This document shows, piece after piece, positions 43,198-47,973 of a DNA stretch of 47,973 nucleotides. A program made the position numbers and the translations under genes. The stretch's first letter is position 1. Every line of letters starts with the position of its first letter. The DNA lies in contig CP070815.1 in the NCBI GenBank assembly GCA_020344215.1, positions 1,773,865 to 1,821,837 of the forward strand, in the 5' to 3' direction. Below the pieces are notes generated by a model, which was not told the DNA's origin, made no database searches, and saw only the letters and a list, made by a program, of their open reading frames with translations. The DNA comes from Gemmatimonadota bacterium. Its GTDB lineage: Bacteria; Gemmatimonadota; Gemmatimonadetes; Palauibacterales; KS3-K002.

Positions 43198-44930
43198 ACG
43201 CCCTCGACTGGCTGATCATAGCCGTCTACCTGGTCGGCACACTGCTCATCGGCGTCTGGTTCTCGCGTCGGGGTGCGAGGAGCTTCGCCGAGTTCTTCGT
43301 TGGCGGTCGTGCGCTGCCCTGGTGGCTTGCCGGAACATCGATGGCGGCTACCACCTTCAGCGTCGATACGCCTCTCTACGTCACCGGGCTCGTGGCGCGC
43401 CGTGGTATCGCCGGCAATTGGGAGTGGTGGGCCTTCGCCGTCACCCATGTGCTGATGATCTACCTGTTCGCCCGGCTGTGGCGGCGCAGCGAGGTGGTGA
43501 CAGACGTCGAGCTCACCGAGCTGCGATACGGCGGCAAGCCAGCCGCTTTGCTGCGCGGCGTGCGCGCCTTCATCTTCGCGGTCCCCATCAACTGCATCGG
43601 CATGGGCTACGCCATGCTCGCGATGCGCAAGGTGATCGAGGCGCTCGGCCTCTGGGATGCGCTCGCCCTCAATCTCCCCGGCGAGCCGCGGCTGTGGATT
43701 GTCGTCGCGCTCTCGGCCTTCGTGCTTGTCTACGCCGGGCTGGCGGGACTCTGGGGCGTCGTGACCACCGACTTCATTCAGTTCGGCTTGGCGCTCGTCG
43801 GCGCGTTGCTCGTCGTCGTCTTCGCGCTGCCTGACGTCGGCGGGATCGCCGGCTTGAAAACGACGCTGGTTGAGCGCGGCTTGGGCGATCGGCTCGACTT
43901 CATGCCGTGGTCCGACGTCGCCCAGCTCTCGATGACCACGTTCCTCGCCTATATCGGGATTCAGTGGTGGGCGTTCAGGAACACGGACGGCGGTGGCCAG
44001 TTCATCCAGCGCTTCATCGCGTCGAAGACTGAAGCCGATGCGCAGAAGGCGGCCTGGTTGTTCAACTTGTTGCACTATGTAGTCCGCACCTGGCCCTGGA
44101 TCGTCGTCGCCCTCGTGGTGCTCATCCTCTATCCGAGCCTCGCCGACCCGGAGATCGGATACATCCAGTTGATGCTCGACTACCTGCCCAACGGCGTGCT
44201 CGGATTGGTGGTTGCCTCTTTCCTGGCGGCGTTCATGTCGACCGTCTCTACGCTGATCAACTGGGGCGCCTCATATGTGGTGAACGACCTGTACGCGCGC
44301 TGGGCGCACCCGGAGGCCGGCGACCGGGAGCGCGTCTGGGTCGGCAGGCTCGCCTCGGTTGTGATCGTCGCATTAGCCGCGGCGGCGGCGTTCTACGCGC
44401 AGGATATCGGGACCGTCTTCCGCTTCATGATCGCCATCGGTACCGGCCCGGGCGCGGTGCTCATCCTGAGATGGTTCTGGTGGCGGGTGAACGCGTGGGG
44501 TGAACTGGCGGCGATGCTGGCGGGGATGCTGATAGCGCTCCTGTCGTACTTGCCGGCCTTCGGCGAGATCGACTTTGGCGTGCGGCTGGCGGTGACGGCG
44601 TTCGGCTCGCTGGCCGTCTGGCTGCCAACGATGCTGCTCACACGACCCGAATCAGAGGAGACGCTGGTCGCCTTCTACCGGCGGACGCGGCCGGGCGGGC
44701 CGGGCTGGCGGCGGCAGCAGGAGGTCACTGGATTGCCGCCGCTACAGGACTTGGGCGCCGATGTACGATCCGGCATCATCGGCATCGTGCTGCTCTTCGC
44801 CCTGCTGTTCGGGTTCGGTTGGCTGACGCTCGCCTCGTGGGGCCGTGCAATCGCTGCACTCGTCGTCGCCGCTGTCGCACTGGTGCTTCTGGGTAGATTG
44901 GGCGGGCGACGCCTCGTCCAAGGCTCTTGA
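43194..44930 (+). CDS. Sodium:solute symporter (SSS family)
   Basis: 578 residues, about 13-14 membrane helices. SSS motifs are FAEFFVGGRALPWWLAGTSMAATTFSVDTPLY at the start, GLWGVVTTDFIQFGLALVGALLVVVFALPDVGG, and the sodium-site region GLVVASFLAAFMSTVSTLINWGASYVVNDLYARW. It is the fourth gene of the peptidoglycan recycling operon, starting in the nagZ stop (ATGA). Its substrate is probably a muropeptide sugar such as anhMurNAc, GlcNAc-anhMurNAc or MurNAc; this is inferred from the operon. Confidence 0.9.
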   Translation: MNALDWLIIAVYLVGTLLIGVWFSRRGARSFAEFFVGGRALPWWLAGTSMAATTFSVDTPLYVTGLVARRGIAGNWEWWAFAVTHVLMIYLFARLWRRSEVVTDVELTELRYGGKPAALLRGVRAFIFAVPINCIGMGYAMLAMRKVIEALGLWDALALNLPGEPRLWIVVALSAFVLVYAGLAGLWGVVTTDFIQFGLALVGALLVVVFALPDVGGIAGLKTTLVERGLGDRLDFMPWSDVAQLSMTTFLAYIGIQWWAFRNTDGGGQFIQRFIASKTEADAQKAAWLFNLLHYVVRTWPWIVVALVVLILYPSLADPEIGYIQLMLDYLPNGVLGLVVASFLAAFMSTVSTLINWGASYVVNDLYARWAHPEAGDRERVWVGRLASVVIVALAAAAAFYAQDIGTVFRFMIAIGTGPGAVLILRWFWWRVNAWGELAAMLAGMLIALLSYLPAFGEIDFGVRLAVTAFGSLAVWLPTMLLTRPESEETLVAFYRRTRPGGPGWRRQQEVTGLPPLQDLGADVRSGIIGIVLLFALLFGFGWLTLASWGRAIAALVVAAVALVLLGRLGGRRLVQGS

Positions 44931-44943
44931 GCCCTCGTCTGCT

Positions 44944-44973
44944 TTGACCGATGCGCAAGGCGCGCCGTACATT
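44944..44973 (+). promoter_or_regulatory. sigma70 promoter of the amidase gene
   Basis: -35 TTGACC, 18-bp spacer, -10 TACATT. Transcription would start near 44982, which makes the ATG at 44951 unusable and supports the GTG at 45020. Confidence 0.5.
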
Positions 44974-45019
44974 CTGCCCCGTGAGAGACGTAGCACGCTA
45001 CGATGAGAAGAGGTGCTCG

Positions 45020-47122
45020 GTGCAGTCGAGCGGAGGCGCTGGCGCAGCGCTCCTTTTTGCCGCGGCTGTGTCCGCTGCCTGTGCCGCGCGCGCGCCAGAG
45101 ACAGCCGGACCGCCACCCGTTCCCTTGAGTACCGGGCCCCTGGCTATCGACGTCGTCCACCCGGCCGACAGCAGCCTCATAGCTGCCCGCGACTCGAACT
45201 TCATCTTTGGTAGCGTGGGGAGTGGAAAGGCCGACCTCACGATCAATGGGTATCCGGTCACGGTCGAGCCGAACGGCGCCTTCATTGCGTGGCTACCGGT
45301 GCCGGGGTCCCCCGACGACACGCTGGCCCAGTACGAGCTCGTAGCGTCCCTCGGGACAGAGCGTGTACGAGTGGTTCACACCGTGCTCCTGCCCCCGCCG
45401 GTAACACCTTTACTGGGCGACTCCGCGGTGATCGACGTGGGGAGCATCGCTCCCAGGGGCGCGTGGTGGGTGCAGGAGGGAGAGATTCTTCCGCTCCGTG
45501 TGCGGGCCTCGCCCGGCGCTCAAGTGCGTCTCCTGCTTCCCGACGGCGAGACGGTCTCCCTTACCGAGGTCGCGACCGTCGAGGGGAGTAGTGCAGCGGC
45601 GAACTGGATCTTCGGCCGCGTTCCGGCCTCGGGAACGGTCTCGCCACGGACAGGCGTCTACGAGGGCGAGCTGATCGCCCGCCTGCCGATCGGGCGCGGC
45701 AGGATGAGCCCGGAGCAACCGCCGGTACCCGCGGGTCTTCCAGACCTCGAACACTTCTGCGCACCGCCACCGCCGCCCGACACGACGGAAGCGGTGACTG
45801 ACGCCTCCGGGATGACCCCCGATTCGGCCAGGCGACGCGATGAGGAACCGGCGGCGGCGGCCGCGGAGTCGTCCGTTGCCGATCCTCTAGCCGTCAGTGC
45901 CGGCGGGGTCGTACCGCCGGACTGCGCGCAGATCGAGGTGATCTTGCCCGGCGATACGGCGCGCACTCCACTGCCGCTCGATCTCTGGATCCTCGAGGGG
46001 CGTGGGCCGGTTGTAGAGCTCCGCGAGGAACCATCGGGCGTCGGTCGCGACGGGTTCGTCGTCGGCCGACCTGGACCCGGTGCCACGACCTACTGGCAGT
46101 GGACGGACGGCGTGCGAGCTCGGGTCACGGGCCGACGCAACGGGGACGTGCGAATCTCCCTCGATCAGCGAACCGAGGCATGGATCGCTGCGGACGAGCT
46201 GGTCGTCTTGCGCGGAGCGAGGTTGCCCGATCGCGTGCGGGTTGGGACGGTGCGGATCGCCGGTGCACCCGACCGCCTCCGGGTGCGCATCTCGGTCGCC
46301 GACCCTGTGCCATACCAGGTAGAGGTCGATGGCAACCGCCTGACGCTCATCCTTTACGGCGCCTACTCGAATACCGACTGGCTTCAGTACGGCCCGGCGG
46401 ATCCCTTTCTCCGCGCCGCCCGCTGGGAACAGGTAGCTTCCGATCGCTACGTCCTCGCCATCGAGTTGACGAGTCAGCCCTGGGGCTACCACGCTCGGTA
46501 CAGGCCGGGTGCCCTGGCTCTCGACATCCGCAGGCCGCCGCCCATCGACCCGGAGCGTCCCTTGGCGGGGCGGTTGATCGTGGTGGATCCGGGCCATCCC
46601 CCGGCAGGCGCCACGGGGCCCACTCGCTTCTACGAAGGTGAGGCCAACCTTGCCATCGCCTTCAAGCTCAAGCGCCTGTTGGAGCAGGAAGGTGCGCGCG
46701 TGATCCTCACCCGCGCCGACCGGAGCAGCGTCCGGCTCTACGACCGGGCCCATCTGGCCGAGCTGCTGGACGCCGAGGTACTCATCTCGATCCACAACAA
46801 CGCGCTGCCCGACGGCGTGAACCCGTTCGAACGCCACGGAACCAGCGTCTACTATTTCCATCGCCATTCCCTCGACCTGGCGCGGGCGCTACAGCAGGGC
46901 CTGCTCGAAACGATGGCGCTCCGCGATCTCGGGTCCGGCCGCGCAAGCCTCGCACTCGTTCGTCCAACCTGGATGCCGGCGGCGCTCATCGAAGGCGCGT
47001 TCATGATCATCCCCGAACAGGAAGCCGGCCTCAGGAATCCCGTCTACCAGGAGGCCTACGCCCGGGGCGTGCTGCAGGGGTTGCAGGAGTTCCTCGGCAG
47101 TCGAGCAGCGGGCACCAAATAG
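45020..47122 (+). CDS. Exported N-acetylmuramoyl-L-alanine amidase (Amidase_3) with Ig-like and AMIN-like regions
   Basis: About 700 residues. The chosen GTG has AAGAGG seven bases upstream, followed by a signal with a lipobox-like Cys (LLFAAAVSAAC). Then come an Ig-like domain (IDVVHPADSSLIAARDSNF, LTINGYPVTVEPNGAFIAWLPVPG), a second beta region, a Pro/Ala/Glu-rich linker, an SH3/AMIN-like beta region (PYQVEVDGNRLTLILYGAYS), and the zinc amidase at about 510-690. Zinc ligands are His in VDPGHPPAG, Glu in FYEGEANLA and His in ISIHNNAL; the catalytic Glu is in PAALIEGAFM. It cleaves the MurNAc-L-Ala bond, feeding the recycling genes before it. A longer start at 44951 is possible. Confidence 0.88.
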   Translation: MQSSGGAGAALLFAAAVSAACAARAPETAGPPPVPLSTGPLAIDVVHPADSSLIAARDSNFIFGSVGSGKADLTINGYPVTVEPNGAFIAWLPVPGSPDDTLAQYELVASLGTERVRVVHTVLLPPPVTPLLGDSAVIDVGSIAPRGAWWVQEGEILPLRVRASPGAQVRLLLPDGETVSLTEVATVEGSSAAANWIFGRVPASGTVSPRTGVYEGELIARLPIGRGRMSPEQPPVPAGLPDLEHFCAPPPPPDTTEAVTDASGMTPDSARRRDEEPAAAAAESSVADPLAVSAGGVVPPDCAQIEVILPGDTARTPLPLDLWILEGRGPVVELREEPSGVGRDGFVVGRPGPGATTYWQWTDGVRARVTGRRNGDVRISLDQRTEAWIAADELVVLRGARLPDRVRVGTVRIAGAPDRLRVRISVADPVPYQVEVDGNRLTLILYGAYSNTDWLQYGPADPFLRAARWEQVASDRYVLAIELTSQPWGYHARYRPGALALDIRRPPPIDPERPLAGRLIVVDPGHPPAGATGPTRFYEGEANLAIAFKLKRLLEQEGARVILTRADRSSVRLYDRAHLAELLDAEVLISIHNNALPDGVNPFERHGTSVYYFHRHSLDLARALQQGLLETMALRDLGSGRASLALVRPTWMPAALIEGAFMIIPEQEAGLRNPVYQEAYARGVLQGLQEFLGSRAAGTK

Positions 47123-47226
47123 GTTGGCCCCTTTGGCCCGCTCAGGGGTATAAACACTTGTCAGCAAAGAGGCTAGGGCACAGGCGGGGCCGGCTAATCG
47201 GTCGCTGAGGAGGCGACGTGAAGACC

Positions 47227-47254
47227 TTGACAACAGGCGAGGGGACCCTATATT
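47227..47254 (+). promoter_or_regulatory. sigma70 promoter of nrdJ
   Basis: -35 TTGACA, 16-bp spacer, -10 TATATT. The -10 lies inside the first NrdR box, so bound NrdR would block RNA polymerase. Confidence 0.75.
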
Positions 47255-47260
47255 TGGGGT
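47245..47260. promoter_or_regulatory. NrdR box 1
   Basis: ACCCTATATTTGGGGT, close to the palindromic NrdR consensus acaCwAtATaTwGtgt. It overlaps the nrdJ -10 hexamer. Confidence 0.75.
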
Positions 47261-47275
47261 CGCTGGTTGAGCGCA

Positions 47276-47291
47276 GCACAACATATTGTGT
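47276..47291. promoter_or_regulatory. NrdR box 2
   Basis: GCACAACATATTGTGT matches 14 of 16 positions of the NrdR consensus. Its centre is 31 bp from box 1, about three helical turns, the spacing known for paired NrdR boxes. Confidence 0.85.
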
Positions 47292-47490
47292 GCAGCACCC
47301 GTGCCGGGCAGTAAGTGGCCTCCTCCCCCCGCCACCAGCCAGGAGGCCCGAGCGGGAATCAGGTTCAAACTACAGCGCAGGGAATCCGGGAGTCGTAGGC
47401 GCGCCGTCGCGTGCTCAGGCCTTTTATTCTTTGGGAAATCGCTAGCGAATGCTGACACCGGGACAGAGAGGGACGGAGAGTTATCGGTCG

Positions 47491-47973
47491 ATGACGGCTG
47501 CGATCGCTGCCCGGGGTAAGGAAGTCGAGCTACCGGTGACACCGCCGGCGGCCTTGCCCGATCCGGATCTTACCGAGAACGCCATCACGGTGCTGGAACG
47601 GCGGTACCTGGTGAAAGACGACGAGATGCGTCCGGTGGAGACGCCTCGGGAGCTATTCTGGCGGGTGGCGCGGACGGTCGCAGCGGTCGATTTGCAGTAC
47701 GGTGCGAGCGGAGCGGAAGCGCTGCATTCAGCGGAGCGTTTCTATCACATCATGGCCAACGGGCAGTTCGAGCCGAACTCGCCGACGTTGATGAACGCGG
47801 GTCGCCCGTTGGGCCAACTATCAGCGTGTTTCGTGCTGCCGGTGGAGGATTCCTTGGAGGGGATCTACACGACGCTGCGGAACATGGCGCTGATCCATCA
47901 GTCCGGGGGCGGCACCGGGTTCGGATTTTCGCGGCTCCGGCCCAGCGGGGATGTGGTGAGGTCGACGATGGGT
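47491..47973 (+). CDS. nrdJ: Vitamin B12-dependent (class II) ribonucleotide reductase, 3' end outside window
   Basis: The first 161 residues, from the ATG at 47491 ([20 protein letters not shown]) to the window edge. It makes deoxyribonucleotides with adenosylcobalamin as radical source. [37 protein letters not shown] is the usual NrdJ N-terminal helical region, followed by [33 protein letters not shown] with the conserved active-site Cys113 and [17 protein letters not shown]. No ATP-cone domain is seen before it. The gene is controlled by the NrdR boxes upstream. Being cut by the window edge, the finger loop and C-terminal Cys pair cannot be checked. Confidence 0.94.
   Translation, partial: MTAAIAARGKEVELPVTPPAALPDPDLTENAITVLERRYLVKDDEMRPVETPRELFWRVARTVAAVDLQYGASGAEALHSAERFYHIMANGQFEPNSPTLMNAGRPLGQLSACFVLPVEDSLEGIYTTLRNMALIHQSGGGTGFGFSRLRPSGDVVRSTMG

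Larger units (their letters stand above)
47123..47490. other. nrdJ leader region
   Basis: 368 bp between the amidase and nrdJ. It holds the promoter, two NrdR boxes and a predicted 5' untranslated leader of about 230 nt. In the leader GGCCTCC (47318-47324) pairs with GGAGGCC (47341-47347), and the second arm lies in AGCCAGGAGGCCCGAGC, similar to a B12 box. A long structured leader before a B12-dependent enzyme is suggestive, but the other parts of a cobalamin riboswitch are not in the expected order. Confidence 0.5.

Noticed and set aside
44951..45019. ATG at 44951 as the amidase start
   Set aside because: It lies between the -35 and -10 hexamers of the likely promoter and has no ribosome-binding site.
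47300..47420. Cobalamin riboswitch as a firm call
   Set aside because: Only the B12-box-like motif fits; the GGGAA segment and core are out of order, so it is listed only as a finding.

Overview
The window is a gene-dense, GC-rich (roughly two thirds G+C by eye) bacterial chromosome segment with about 46 protein genes and no rRNA or tRNA genes that I can see. The gene set fits a Gram-negative-type, probably aerobic or facultative bacterium: a heavy-metal RND pump, lipoprotein and Tat signals, peptidoglycan recycling genes, an ECF sigma/zinc anti-sigma pair, class II (B12-dependent) ribonucleotide reductase, and pyruvoyl arginine decarboxylase next to agmatinase. Gemmatimonadota or a neighbouring phylum is my best guess from this combination, but nothing in the window proves it. 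Both window edges cut genes: an RND pump at the left and nrdJ at the right.

Layout. 0-4.4 kb: copper/heavy-metal resistance (CusA-type RND pump C-terminal part, Met/His-rich Spy-like periplasmic protein, CPH-type P1B ATPase, and a CopZ-like HMA protein convergent with it). 4.5-8.0 kb: a molybdopterin oxidoreductase followed by a fused four-cluster ferredoxin/membrane-anchor subunit, overlapping by 11 bp. 8.0-11.2 kb: a lipoprotein PIMT-like methyltransferase and a large membrane protein with a spermidine-synthase-like domain. 11.2-13.6 kb (minus): glutamate dehydrogenase and a Tat-signal aldo/keto reductase. 13.9-18.8 kb: small unknown proteins, a receiver-like/degenerate GGDEF protein, a methyltransferase and Crp-family regulator (minus), and a divergent ECF sigma factor with its zinc anti-sigma factor. 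18.9-26.9 kb: M42 peptidase, DtxR-family regulator, PHP phosphoesterases, thioredoxin reductase, A-type Fe-S carrier, MBL hydrolase, a 42-residue Cys-rich protein, DHH phosphoesterase and dephospho-CoA kinase. 26.9-33.6 kb: Na+/amino-acid symporter with an inserted domain, NrnA-like DHH protein, Fur/PerR regulator, PvlArgDC plus agmatinase (arginine to agmatine to putrescine), and CcdA. 33.6-39.0 kb (minus): ABC exporter, gamma-glutamyltransferase, endonuclease III and M20 amidohydrolase. 39.1-47.1 kb: a peptidoglycan recycling operon (MurQ fused to a DinB-like domain, AnmK, NagZ-like GH3, SSS symporter) followed by a multidomain cell-wall amidase. 47.1 kb to the end: nrdJ behind a promoter with two tandem NrdR boxes.

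The signal I find least explained by known features is a set of three intergenic elements (18.76, 28.70 and 32.70 kb), each filling almost the whole space between two co-directional genes. They are degenerate tandem repeats with an exact 7-nt period arranged as opposed arms, so the transcript could fold back on itself. The heptad sequence differs between elements while the architecture is kept. A related element at 26.79 kb lies inside the end of a gene, has a 6-nt period, and so keeps the reading frame. Other points of interest are the NrdR-controlled nrdJ promoter, the MurQ-DinB fusion, the fused DmsB/DmsC-like subunit, the degenerate GGDEF site and a small Cys-rich ORF.
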